From NCBI GenBank assembly GCA_030148505.1, contig JASBTI010000041.1, positions 226,245 to 290,244 of the forward strand: a stretch of DNA of 64,000 nucleotides, in the 5' to 3' direction. Below the pieces are notes generated by a model. It did no database searches. It had not been told where the DNA came from and saw only the letters and a list, made by a program, of their open reading frames with translations. The position numbers and the translations under genes are program-made. Shown here piece by piece: positions 1 to 8,175 of this stretch; the stretch's first letter is position 1, and every line of letters starts with the position of its first letter. Source of the DNA: Rhodanobacter sp. (lineage in GTDB: Bacteria > Pseudomonadota > Gammaproteobacteria > Xanthomonadales > Rhodanobacteraceae).

Positions 1-284
1 TAAAGGTCAACGTCACCCACGGTCGGGTTGATGTCGCGTTTAGCGTGCAGCACCCTGCGGCCGCCACCGCGGTACAGCAGAGCCTGTCCCAACTCGGGCA
101 GATGCTGGCTCAGCATGGCTTGAATCTTGGCCACGCCGACGTCGGTCAGCAGCCGCGCGGTGATCAGCCCACGCAACACGGTCGCTCGTCGGGGGGAGCG
201 TCCTCGATGGATATCGACGAGGGGGCTGCCAGGGCGCTTTCCAGTGTGCCTGCTGCGGTGAGCTTGCTCGACGCCTTTGCCTGA
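1..284 (+). CDS. fliK: Flagellar hook-length control protein FliK, C-terminal part
   Basis: Only the 3' end lies in the window; it enters in the frame whose first whole codon is at position 3. The visible peptide (VNVTHGRVDVAFSVQHP, then QQSLSQLGQMLAQHGLNLG) has the pattern of the end of the Flg_hook domain: a beta segment followed by a helix that ends in hydrophobic LxxxGL spacing. A flexible Gly/Gln/Ser-rich tail follows. FliK is the secreted ruler that measures hook length and makes FlhB switch export from hook to filament substrates. Its place before fliL matches the usual order. The N-terminal ruler region is outside the window. Confidence 0.85.
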   Translation, partial: KVNVTHGRVDVAFSVQHPAAATAVQQSLSQLGQMLAQHGLNLGHADVGQQPRGDQPTQHGRSSGGASSMDIDEGAARALSSVPAAVSLLDAFA

Positions 285-577
285 GGAAGGCGTGTCCGCG
301 TAACCGTATGCGTGCCGCCGGCATACATGCGGCCGCCTTCCGTTACGCGTCTCCACTTGCAATGATCGCCCAGCCGGCAGCTGTCGTGATGCCGTCACGA
401 TGCTTGACTGACGGGCGTCAAGAAAGCGCCGCCGTGGCGATTCCGAGGAACGAGCTGCGGCGAAAACCACGCGATAACAAGGGCTTCAGCCGCTGGCACG
501 CGGTTTGCATTTGACATGTTTGCAGCCGCCCACTGACGGGTGAGCGGCAAACCCACTTTATGCAAATTGAGGTTTTC
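285..577. other. Intergenic region fliK-fliL (no gene; carries sigma-54 promoter)
   Basis: No credible gene is visible between the fliK stop and fliL. A 68-codon open frame at 308-514 has basic, low-complexity composition and no ribosome-binding site, and it runs through the promoter, so it is not called. The functional element seen is the sigma-54 promoter at 494-509. Confidence 0.7.
494..509 (+). promoter_or_regulatory. Sigma-54 (RpoN) promoter for the fliL operon
   Basis: The sequence TGGCACG-cggt-TTGCA matches the -24/-12 consensus TGGCACG-N4-TTGCW at every conserved position. The invariant GG is at 495-496 and GC at 507-508, with correct 12-bp phasing. The predicted start is near 520, giving a leader of about 58 nt before fliL at 578. 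RpoN with the FleQ activator controls class II/III flagellar operons in Pseudomonas and Xanthomonas. FleQ is not in the window. Confidence 0.88.
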
Positions 578-1090
578 ATGGTTGAGGATGACGAGGGCGT
601 GGAAATCGTCGAGGCGCCGGCAAAGCGCAAGCGGCGATTGCCGTTGCTGATCGGACTGGCCGTTGTCGCGTTGCTGGCGGCCGGCGGTGGGGCCTGGATG
701 GCCTTTCGACCGGCGCCTGCCGGCAAGGGAAGCATTGCCAAGACCAAGGACAGCAAACCCACGGAAACCAAGGCTGAACTTTATCTTGCGTTGCAACCGG
801 CGTTCGTGGTGAATCTCCGTGGCAGTGACTCGGTGCGCTACCTGCAGGTTGGAATCACCTTGATGTCTCACGACTCCGCTGCGATCGAAGTGGCCAAGGA
901 GGCTGACCCTGTCATTCGCAATGCGCTGGTATTGCTGCTTGCCAGTCAGGACAGCACCAGCATCAGCGATACCAGCGGCCGCGAGAAATTGCAGGAACAG
1001 GCCCTGGCTGCGGTGCAGAAAATCGTTCAGGCCCGGCTAGGGCGTCCCGGCATCAAGGCCTTGTATTTCACCAGTTTCGTCATGCAGTGA
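578..1090 (+). CDS. fliL: Flagellar basal-body-associated protein FliL
   Basis: Encodes about 170 residues. A short acidic cytoplasmic start (MVEDDEGVEIVEAP) and a basic KRKRR stretch are followed by one membrane segment (LPLLIGLAVVALLAAGGGAW, about residues 22-42). A periplasmic domain follows and ends in LYFTSFVMQ, a typical FliL C-terminus. FliL rings surround the stator and support motor torque. I chose ATG 578 because GAGG sits 5 nt upstream; an in-frame ATG at 560 lacks a good site. It is the first gene of a run that continues into fliM with only 16 nt between. Expression should start from the sigma-54 promoter upstream. Confidence 0.9.
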   Translation: MVEDDEGVEIVEAPAKRKRRLPLLIGLAVVALLAAGGGAWMAFRPAPAGKGSIAKTKDSKPTETKAELYLALQPAFVVNLRGSDSVRYLQVGITLMSHDSAAIEVAKEADPVIRNALVLLLASQDSTSISDTSGREKLQEQALAAVQKIVQARLGRPGIKALYFTSFVMQ

Positions 1091-1106
1091 TGGGGATGGC
1101 GCGCGA

Positions 1107-2123
1107 ATGAGCGATTTGCTTTCACAAGACGAAATCGATGCTCTACTCAATGGTGTCGAAGGGGGCGATGTCGCGACCGGCAACGACGAACCGGTACCGT
1201 CAGGTGAGGTGTTGTCGTTCGACTTCACCCAGCAGGACCGGATCGTGCGGGGGCGTTTGCCGACGCTGGAAATGGTCAATGACCGTTTCGCACGCTTTTT
1301 TCGTACCGGTATATTCAATGTGCTGCGCAAGACCTGCGAGGTTTCGGTACTGGGCGTAAAAATGCTCAAATTTACCGAGTACGTACACGGACTGGCATTG
1401 CCGAGCAACTTGAACCTGGTTCGCGTCAAGCCCCTGCGCGGAACCGCCCTGGTGGTGTTTGAACCCCGCTTGGTCTTTACCGTCATCGACAATTTTTTTG
1501 GTGGCGATGGTCGTTATCACGCACGCATCGAGGGGCGCGATTTCACGGCCACGGAAAATCGCGTGATTCAGATCATGCTGGCCGAGTTGTTCAAGGCGAT
1601 GGGCGAAGCGTGGGCTCCGGTACTGGAACTTGAGTTCGAATACCTGAATTCGGAGATCAACCCTCAGTTCGCCAATATCGTCAGCCCCACCGAAACCGTG
1701 GTGGTATCCCGTTTTCAGGTCGAGATAGACGGCATGGGCGGGGAAATCCATCTGACCATGCCCTACGCGATGGTCGAACCGATCCGTACCTTGCTTGATG
1801 CCGGTGTGCAGAGTGATCGCGCCGATCGCGACGGTCGCTGGGCGGAGGCTTTGCACGAGGAAATCCTGGATGCCGAAGTCGGGCTCAGTTCATTGCTGCT
1901 TGAGACGCAGCTGAGTCTTGGTGAGTTTCTCCACCTGAGACCGGGGGACGTACTGCCGGTGCAGTTGCCCGAATTGACCTTGGTCTATGCCGAAGACGTG
2001 CCACTGTTTCGTGGCTACTTCGGTCAGTCCAACGGTCGCAACGCCATCCGTTTTCATGCCCAGGCCAGTCGTCGCGAAGCGCGCTCGGCCAGCGATAACT
2101 TTATCGGAAAAAAAATCCAATGA
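1107..2123 (+). CDS. fliM: Flagellar motor switch protein FliM
   Basis: 338 residues, close to the family norm. The N-terminus MSDLLSQDEIDALLNG is the conserved CheY-P-binding helix. The middle CheC-like domain carries the usual conserved stretch around residues 50-150 (FARFFRTGIFNVLRKTCEV), and a SpoA-type domain closes the protein. FliM forms the C-ring with FliG and FliN and sets rotation direction when CheY-P binds. The stop overlaps the fliN start by 4 nt, so translation is coupled. Confidence 0.97.
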   Translation: MSDLLSQDEIDALLNGVEGGDVATGNDEPVPSGEVLSFDFTQQDRIVRGRLPTLEMVNDRFARFFRTGIFNVLRKTCEVSVLGVKMLKFTEYVHGLALPSNLNLVRVKPLRGTALVVFEPRLVFTVIDNFFGGDGRYHARIEGRDFTATENRVIQIMLAELFKAMGEAWAPVLELEFEYLNSEINPQFANIVSPTETVVVSRFQVEIDGMGGEIHLTMPYAMVEPIRTLLDAGVQSDRADRDGRWAEALHEEILDAEVGLSSLLLETQLSLGEFLHLRPGDVLPVQLPELTLVYAEDVPLFRGYFGQSNGRNAIRFHAQASRREARSASDNFIGKKIQ

Positions 2124-2467
2124 ATCAGTCCCATCAGGGTGCCTTCGACGAATCGTCCGAGAACGTCGGGTCCGTGTCAGCTGGCGCGGCGGCGGTGGAC
2201 AGCGGTGACGTCAATCTCGACATGATCCTGGATGTGCCGGTGACTCTGGCGATGGAGGTAGGGCGTACCCGAATCAGCATTCGGAACCTGCTGCAGCTCA
2301 ATCAGGGTTCGGTGGTAGAGCTCGATCGTGCCGCCGGCGAGCCGCTCGACGTGTTCGTCAACGGGACCTTGGTGGCACACGGTGAGGTGGTCGTGATCAA
2401 CGAAAAGTTCGGTATCCGACTGACCGATGTGATCAGCCCTGCCGAGCGCGTGCGTAAGCTTCGTTGA
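2120..2467 (+). CDS. fliN: Flagellar motor switch protein FliN
   Basis: 115 residues with a variable N-terminus of about 35 residues and then the SpoA/FliN domain: DVPVTLAMEVGRTRISIRNL, LNQGSVVELDRAAGEPLDVFVNG and LVAHGEVVVINEKFGIRLTD. FliN builds the lower C-ring and docks the FliH-FliI export ATPase. ATG overlaps the fliM stop (ATGA), and its own stop overlaps fliO. Confidence 0.97.
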   Translation: MNQSHQGAFDESSENVGSVSAGAAAVDSGDVNLDMILDVPVTLAMEVGRTRISIRNLLQLNQGSVVELDRAAGEPLDVFVNGTLVAHGEVVVINEKFGIRLTDVISPAERVRKLR

Positions 2468-2862
2468 TGAATACGCTGGCGTTGATTGGTGTCGCTGCAC
2501 CGGCTGTGTCAGCCGATATCCATGTCGGTGGCGAGCTTGTACGGGTGATCCTGAGCTTGCTCGGCATTATCGCGATGATCCTTGCCGCTGGCTGGATAAG
2601 CCGTCGTATGCAGCGCCGACCCGGGAGTGCTGGCCGACGTATCCGCTGCGTGGAGACGTTCGCCGTGGGCGCGCGCGAACGGCTTTTGCTGCTGGATGCC
2701 GATGGCCAGCGCTTGCTGATCGGTATCGGGCAGGGCGGCATCAGGACCTTGCATGTCTATGACGCTGCGGCAAGGTCACCAGAGGCACCAACTGCCGAGG
2801 CGCCCTCGGCGACGGGGACAGACTTTGGCGAGTTGCTGGCGCGCTGGAAGCGTGGCTCATGA
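2467..2862 (+). CDS. fliO: Flagellar biosynthesis protein FliO
   Basis: About 131 residues. One strong membrane segment (VRVILSLLGIIAMILAAGWISR, about residues 25-46) is followed by a cytoplasmic domain with the FliO-type pattern VETFAVGARERLLLLDADGQRLLIGI. FliO helps assemble the FliP pore of the flagellar export gate. The start shares its A with the fliN stop (TGATG). A TTG three bases upstream is in frame, but the ATG is the better choice. Weak sequence conservation is normal for this family, so position between fliN and fliP adds much of the confidence. Confidence 0.9.
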   Translation: MNTLALIGVAAPAVSADIHVGGELVRVILSLLGIIAMILAAGWISRRMQRRPGSAGRRIRCVETFAVGARERLLLLDADGQRLLIGIGQGGIRTLHVYDAAARSPEAPTAEAPSATGTDFGELLARWKRGS

Positions 2863-3605
2863 AGGCGTTTCGATGGATTGTGGCCATGGTGCTGGTGCTG
2901 CTACCGCTGGCGACAATGGCCGCTCCGCCCGGTATTCCGGTGTTGAACGTGCAAAATGCGCCGGGCGGCGGACAGAACTGGACCCTGTCATTGCAGGTGC
3001 TGGCGTTGATGAGCGCGTTGACGCTGTTGCCTGCGATCTTGCTGATGATGACCTCGTTCACGCGCATCATCATTGTGCTTGGCTTCTTGCGCCAGGCATT
3101 GGGAACGCAGTCGACACCGCCGAACCAGGTGCTGCTGGGGCTGGCGTTGTTCATCACCTTGTTCGTGATGTCGCCGGTGCTCAATCGCGCCTATGCCGAC
3201 GGCGTGAAACCTTATATGGACGGACAGCTCTCCGCCGAGCTGGCGATACCCGCCGCGGCGGCGCCGTTCAAGCGATTCATGCTCGATCAGACACGCAGTG
3301 CCGATCTGCAGCTGTTCACCCGGCTGGCCAAGGAAAAGCCATACGCCAACAAGGCCGACGTGCCGTTCAAGGTGGCGATGCCCGCCTTTTTGACGAGTGA
3401 ACTGAAAACCGCCTTCCAGATGGGGTTTCTGCTGTTTATCCCATTCTTGATCATTGATCTGGTGGTGGCCAGCGTGCTGATGTCGATGGGCATGATGATG
3501 GTTTCCCCCATGATCATCTCGTTGCCGTTCAAGATCATGCTCTTCGTTCTGGTAGACGGGTGGACCTTGCTGTTGGGTACGCTGGCGGGGAGCTTTTACA
3601 CATGA
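2859..3605 (+). CDS. fliP: Flagellar export gate protein FliP
   Basis: 248 residues. A cleavable signal peptide (RWIVAMVLVLLPLATMAAPP) precedes the mature protein, as in other FliP. Four membrane segments and highly conserved family blocks are visible: MTSFTRIIIVLGFLRQALGT, PPNQVLLGLALFITLFVM, and near the end FLIIDLVVASVLMSMGMMM followed by PFKIMLFVLVDGW. FliP forms the core pentamer of the type III export pore with FliQ and FliR. ATG overlaps the fliO stop. The next gene is unusually far away, 115 nt. Confidence 0.97.
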   Translation: MKAFRWIVAMVLVLLPLATMAAPPGIPVLNVQNAPGGGQNWTLSLQVLALMSALTLLPAILLMMTSFTRIIIVLGFLRQALGTQSTPPNQVLLGLALFITLFVMSPVLNRAYADGVKPYMDGQLSAELAIPAAAAPFKRFMLDQTRSADLQLFTRLAKEKPYANKADVPFKVAMPAFLTSELKTAFQMGFLLFIPFLIIDLVVASVLMSMGMMMVSPMIISLPFKIMLFVLVDGWTLLLGTLAGSFYT

Positions 3606-3720
3606 ATGCGATCACGCGCCTCTCTCCGCCCCCGTCTCCCAGTGGCTATGAGGTAGCCGATGGACGACGACGGCGGTGTGCCATCTTCCGTGCCACGCGA
3701 CTCGTCGCAGGCCGCCACCT

Positions 3721-3990
3721 GTGACGCCCGAGTCGATCATGACGATCGGTCAGCACGCCATGTATGTGGCGATGCTGGTGGCTGCGCCGCTGTTGCTGAC
3801 GGCGCTGGCGGTGGGCCTGCTGATCGGTGTTATCCAGGCGGCCACGCAGATCAACGAAATGACGCTGAGTTTCATTCCCAAGCTGATCGCCATGGCGCTG
3901 GTCGCGCTGGTGACCGGCCCGTGGATGCTGCGCTTGCTGGTGCAGTTCACCCACAACCTGATCGTCGGCTTGCCGGGCGCGATCAGATGA
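3721..3990 (+). CDS. fliQ: Flagellar export gate protein FliQ
   Basis: 89 residues from a GTG start, the usual FliQ length. The start MTPESIMTIGQHAMYVAML aligns with the classical FliQ N-terminus. The family signature IQAATQINEMTLSFIPKLIA is intact, and there are two membrane hairpin segments. A longer reading from GTG 3676 adds an arginine/proline-rich leader with no counterpart in the family and is rejected. No strong Shine-Dalgarno is visible before the GTG. The gene follows a 115-nt gap after fliP and overlaps fliR by 4 nt. Confidence 0.94.
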   Translation: MTPESIMTIGQHAMYVAMLVAAPLLLTALAVGLLIGVIQAATQINEMTLSFIPKLIAMALVALVTGPWMLRLLVQFTHNLIVGLPGAIR

Positions 3991-4754
3991 CGGCGCTGGA
4001 TCTCGCTCAACTGCCGATCTGGCTGGGAAACCTGCTGTGGGCGCTGGGCCGGGTCAGCGGTTTGTGCCTGGTGGCTCCGGTGTTCAGTTCCAAGACCATA
4101 CCTGCCCAGATACGGGTTGGACTGGTGGTGGTATTGACCCTGGTGCTGGCGCCATTGACCTCGGCGGCGATCAACCCGCTGAGTGCGGCTGGTGTGGCGA
4201 CAATGGTCAGCCAGGTACTGATCGGTGCCGCGGTGGGGTTCACGTTGAAACTGGTGTTCGAGGCTGTGTCGTTCGGGGGCGAGCTGGTGGCACAGAGCAT
4301 GAGCCTTGGATTTGCCGAGGTGGCCAACCCGCAGGGCGGTCCGAGTTCGCCGGTGCTGAGCCAATTTTACCTGTTGCTGGTGACCCTGCTGTTTCTGGTA
4401 ATGAACGGCCACCTGCGTTTGATCGCGCTGCTTGCCGACAGCTTTCGCAGCTTGCCGCCGGGGACGGCGATCCACGCCACCGGGCTGCATGCCGTGGCGG
4501 CTTTTGGTGCCGAGCTGTTTGCGGGGGCCGTGAGGGTCGCATTGCCGGCGATGACATCCTTGTTGGTGGTGAATATCGGCTTTGCCGCGATCAGCCGCGC
4601 TGCGCCCTCGATGAATCTGTTCGCGGTGGGCTTCCCGATCACCGTGTCACTGGGTTTCGTCGCGTTGTGGCTGGCCTTGCGCAGTCTGCCCGGTGCCTTT
4701 GAGGCGCTGCAGGATCACGCCTGGTCGTTGATGCGCGAGCTGGTCAGGAGCTGA
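3987..4754 (+). CDS. fliR: Flagellar export gate protein FliR
   Basis: 255 residues with about six membrane segments. Characteristic FliR features are PVFSSKTIPAQIRVGLVVVL in the first third, the central block around GELVAQSMSLGFAEVANPQG, and a hydrophobic C-terminus ending in a short cytoplasmic tail. The start ATG overlaps the fliQ stop (ATGA). The open frame extends upstream to 3660, but that part is the fliQ region in another frame and is not coding. FliR completes the FliPQR pore; FlhB wraps around it. Confidence 0.96.
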   Translation: MTALDLAQLPIWLGNLLWALGRVSGLCLVAPVFSSKTIPAQIRVGLVVVLTLVLAPLTSAAINPLSAAGVATMVSQVLIGAAVGFTLKLVFEAVSFGGELVAQSMSLGFAEVANPQGGPSSPVLSQFYLLLVTLLFLVMNGHLRLIALLADSFRSLPPGTAIHATGLHAVAAFGAELFAGAVRVALPAMTSLLVVNIGFAAISRAAPSMNLFAVGFPITVSLGFVALWLALRSLPGAFEALQDHAWSLMRELVRS

Positions 4755-4758
4755 CAGG

Positions 4759-5898
4759 ATGTCGGAAGACAGCGGCCAGGAAAAAACCGAACTTCCCTCC
4801 GAAAAGCGCTTGCGCGAATCGCGTGAAAAAGGCGAGGTCGCCAGCTCGCGCGATTTGTCCGGTGCCATGGTGGTACTGGCTGGCGTGGCCGCGCTGATGA
4901 GTAGCGGAGAAAGCGCGTTGCGCCATGCTACCAACTTGTTTTCCATTGGCCTGGATTACCACCGGGACGCGTTGTTTTCTGGCACTTTGCCGGCGCGTGC
5001 CCTGCATGCGGCGATGCGCGAGGCGCTGGCCTTGTTTGGGCCGGTAGCCGTGGCGACCTTGCTGGCCACGATGGTCGCGCCCTTGCTGATGGGGGGCGTG
5101 AATTTCAGTGCGCAAGCCTTGCAGCCGAAATTCGAGCGTATCGACCCGCTCAAGGGCCTGGGTCGTATCTTCGCCATGCGCGGATTGGTCGAGTTGGCCA
5201 AGGCGCTGCTCAAACTGCTGTTCATCGGCTTGGTCTTGCTGCTGTTGCTGCGCCATTGGCAGGGCGAGCTTCAGGCCACGGGCAGAGGGACGGTTACCGC
5301 AGGCATCGCGTTGTCCATCAGTCTGCTTGGTCGTGCAGGATTGTGGTTTGGCAGCCTGCTGGCCCTGATCGGCGGCCTGGATGCGTTGTATCAGAGGTTC
5401 GATCATGCCAAACGCTTGCGCATGACCAAGCAGGAGGTGCGCGACGAGTCGAAGGAGACCGAAGGCAATCCCGAACTCAAGTCGCGCATCCGCCAGGTCC
5501 AGCAGCAGCAATCGCGCCAACGCATGATGGAGGATTTGCCGAAAGCCGACGTGGTGGTGGTCAATCCAAGCCACTTTGCCGTGGCCTTGCGATATGACGA
5601 CGGCCGCATGGGCGCGCCACGGGTGATTGCCAAGGGCGTCGATCTGCTGGCGCAGCAGATCCGGCTGGTGGCGGGTAGTCATCGCATTGCGATGGTCGAG
5701 GCACCGCCGCTGGCGCGTGCGCTTTACGCCACTACCGAACTGGGTCGCGAGATCCCCACGGCGTTGTATGTGGCGGTAGCCCAGGTGCTGGCCTATGTGT
5801 ATCAGCTCAAACAGGCGGTGGTGCATGGCGAGGAGCCACCGCCCGCGCCCATGCCCGAGGTCGATCCCGACTTGATGGGGCCCTACCGTGATCAATGA
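4759..5898 (+). CDS. flhB: Flagellar export switch protein FlhB
   Basis: 379 residues. The N-terminus EDSGQEKTELPSEKRLRESR is typical, four membrane segments lie between about residues 30 and 215, and a cytoplasmic FlhB-C domain follows. The self-cleavage site reads N269-P270-S271-H272, where the family consensus is NPTH. Asn-Pro, between which cleavage occurs, and His are kept, and Thr is replaced by Ser. FlhB changes substrate specificity from rod/hook to filament proteins after a signal from FliK. It begins 4 nt after the fliR stop. Confidence 0.97.
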   Translation: MSEDSGQEKTELPSEKRLRESREKGEVASSRDLSGAMVVLAGVAALMSSGESALRHATNLFSIGLDYHRDALFSGTLPARALHAAMREALALFGPVAVATLLATMVAPLLMGGVNFSAQALQPKFERIDPLKGLGRIFAMRGLVELAKALLKLLFIGLVLLLLLRHWQGELQATGRGTVTAGIALSISLLGRAGLWFGSLLALIGGLDALYQRFDHAKRLRMTKQEVRDESKETEGNPELKSRIRQVQQQQSRQRMMEDLPKADVVVVNPSHFAVALRYDDGRMGAPRVIAKGVDLLAQQIRLVAGSHRIAMVEAPPLARALYATTELGREIPTALYVAVAQVLAYVYQLKQAVVHGEEPPPAPMPEVDPDLMGPYRDQ

Positions 5899-5910
5899 CA
5901 GGCCAGGCAG

Positions 5911-8004
5911 ATGACAGGCGAAAACGTACTCGGCAATTTCAGGCAGATCGTCAAGCGCGGCTTTGGGGCGCCGTTGGCCGTGTTGGTCATGCTGGCGATG
6001 ATGATGCTGCCGCTGCCGCCGTTCCTGCTGGATCTGCTGTTCAGCTTCAACATCGCGCTATCGCTGGTGATCCTGTTGGCGGTGGTGTATGTGATGCGAC
6101 CGCTGGAGTTCGCTGCATTTCCCACCGTGGTGCTGATGGCCACGCTGCTCCGGCTGGCCTTGAACATCGCTTCATCCCGCGTCGTGCTGCTGCACGGGCA
6201 CGATGGGCCCGGAGCAGCGGGCAAGGTGATCGAGGCCTTCGGCGAGTTTGTCATCGGCGGCAATTTCGCCGTCGGCCTGGTGGTATTCGGGATCATCACC
6301 ATCATCAACTTCGTGGTGGTCACCAAGGGTGCTACCCGCGTTTCCGAGGTCACCGCGCGCTTCACGCTCGATGCGATGCCCGGCAAGCAGATGGCCATCG
6401 ACGCCGATCTCAATGCGGGCTTGCTGACCCAGGAACAGGCACGGGAGCGGCGCCAGGAGGTGCGCGAGGAAGCGGACTTCTACGGCTCCATGGACGGCGC
6501 CTCGAAGTTCGTGCGCGGCGATGCTACGGCGGGCATCCTGATCCTGCTCATCAATATCGTCGGCGGTTTCTTTGTCGGCGTATTGCAGCATGGCTTGTCG
6601 GCCGGCGAGGCGGCCCGGACCTACACCCTTTTGACGATCGGTGACGGTCTGGTGGCGCAGGTGCCGGCACTGATGCTCTCGGTTGCCGCAGCCATCATCG
6701 TCACCCGTGTCTCCAAACCCCAGGACATGGGCAGGCATCTGCTCGGTCAGGTATTCGGTCAGCCGCGGACGTTGGCGGTAGCGGGCACGGTATTGACCGT
6801 GATGGGGCTGATTCCGGGCATGCCGAATATTGCCTTCCTGCTGCTGGGCGCTATGTGTGGCGGAGGTGCCTGGTTGATGTCACGACGGCAACACGAAACC
6901 CGCGCCAAGCTGACAGAGGCAGCCGAGGAAACACCGGCGACCACGCCCCCCGCCGAGCGCCTGGAGCTTGGCTGGGAGGACGTCGCCAGCGTTGATCCCT
7001 TGGGGTTGGAGGTGGGCTACCGCTTGATCCCGCTGGTTGATACGCACCAGGGCGGCGAGTTGATGGGGCGGATCAAGTCGGTGCGTCGCAAGCTTTCGCA
7101 GGAGCTCGGCTTTCTGGTTCCGGCAGTCCATATCCGCGATAACCTGGATCTGGGGCCCAGCACCTATCGGATTACGTTGATGGGCGTGCCGATGGGTGAA
7201 GCCGAGGTTCACAACGAGCGGCTGATGGCGATCAACCCCGGGCAGGTGCACGGCAATCTGCAGGGCATTGCCACGCAGGATCCCGCGTTTGGCCTCGAAG
7301 CGGTATGGATCGAGAGCGGTCAGCGTGAGCTGGCACAGAGCTACGGTTACACCGTGGTCGATCCGGCCACGGTGATCGCCACCCATCTGTCGAATATCCT
7401 GCAAACCCACGCACACGAGTTGCTGAGCCATCAGGACGTGCAACAGCTGCTGGATCGTCTGGCCACCACGGCGCCGAAGCTGGTCGAGGACCTGGTGCCC
7501 AAGCGGATGACGCTGGGCGTGGTGGTCAAGGTGCTGCAGAATCTGTTGGCCGAGCGGGTACCGATCCGCAATATGCGCAGCATCGTCGAATCCTTGGCGG
7601 AGCACGCCGGGCAGAGTCAGGATCCCGGCGTTTTGACTTCCAGCGTACGGGTGGCGTTGGGCCGTCAGATCGTCCAGGAGATCACCGGGCTTGGCACCGA
7701 GGTACCGGTTATCACGCTGGCTCCCGAGCTGGAGCAGATTCTCCTCAGCTCGCTTTCCGGGGGGGGTGGCGTGGCGGGTGCCGCGGTGGAACCGGGGCTG
7801 GCCGATCGCCTACAGCAGAGTGTCGCCGACGCCGCTCGGCGTCAGGAGGCGAGTGGCGAACCGGCGGTATTGCTGGTCGCACCTCAACTACGACCATGGC
7901 TCGCGCGCTTTACCCGGCATGTGGCACAAAACCTGCACGTCCTCGCCTACAACGAAGTGCCCGACAACCGTCGGGTGCGGCTTGTCCAGGCGTTGGGACA
8001 ATAG
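5911..8004 (+). CDS. flhA: Flagellar export gate protein FlhA
   Basis: 697 residues, normal for FlhA. About eight N-terminal membrane segments (residues 20-330) include the FHIPEP-type region with VTKGATRVSEVTARFTLDAM and DADLNAGLLT. A large cytoplasmic domain follows (residues 350-697), which forms the nonameric ring that docks export chaperones. I chose ATG 5911, which gives MTGENVLGNFRQIVKRG; it lies 12 nt after the flhB stop. After the stop there is a 171-nt gap before flhF with no convincing gene. Confidence 0.97.
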   Translation: MTGENVLGNFRQIVKRGFGAPLAVLVMLAMMMLPLPPFLLDLLFSFNIALSLVILLAVVYVMRPLEFAAFPTVVLMATLLRLALNIASSRVVLLHGHDGPGAAGKVIEAFGEFVIGGNFAVGLVVFGIITIINFVVVTKGATRVSEVTARFTLDAMPGKQMAIDADLNAGLLTQEQARERRQEVREEADFYGSMDGASKFVRGDATAGILILLINIVGGFFVGVLQHGLSAGEAARTYTLLTIGDGLVAQVPALMLSVAAAIIVTRVSKPQDMGRHLLGQVFGQPRTLAVAGTVLTVMGLIPGMPNIAFLLLGAMCGGGAWLMSRRQHETRAKLTEAAEETPATTPPAERLELGWEDVASVDPLGLEVGYRLIPLVDTHQGGELMGRIKSVRRKLSQELGFLVPAVHIRDNLDLGPSTYRITLMGVPMGEAEVHNERLMAINPGQVHGNLQGIATQDPAFGLEAVWIESGQRELAQSYGYTVVDPATVIATHLSNILQTHAHELLSHQDVQQLLDRLATTAPKLVEDLVPKRMTLGVVVKVLQNLLAERVPIRNMRSIVESLAEHAGQSQDPGVLTSSVRVALGRQIVQEITGLGTEVPVITLAPELEQILLSSLSGGGGVAGAAVEPGLADRLQQSVADAARRQEASGEPAVLLVAPQLRPWLARFTRHVAQNLHVLAYNEVPDNRRVRLVQALGQ

Positions 8005-8175
8005 GAGGGGTGGCGGAATGGGTATCGCAGAGCAGGTGCGGCGCCGTGACGGCGGGCCGTCGAGGAAAGTCTCTGGCAACTGGCTCGGGCGCGTCGACAT
8101 ATCGGCCTGGCGGGTCGCACGAAGCCGTTGCACGCGGCTCTCTGGCGGGCGCCTTGGTAGGTGGAGCAAAACAAT

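Noticed and set aside
308..514. 68-codon frame between fliK and fliL
   Set aside because: Overlaps the sigma-54 promoter, has no start signal and is of low complexity.
4744..5895. 383-codon minus-strand open frame
   Set aside because: Exact antisense shadow of flhB with His/Gln-rich, unconserved sequence.
8005..8175. Possible sigma-54 site (TCGCACG ... TTGCA) before flhF
   Set aside because: Spacing is 2 bp too long and the invariant GG is missing.
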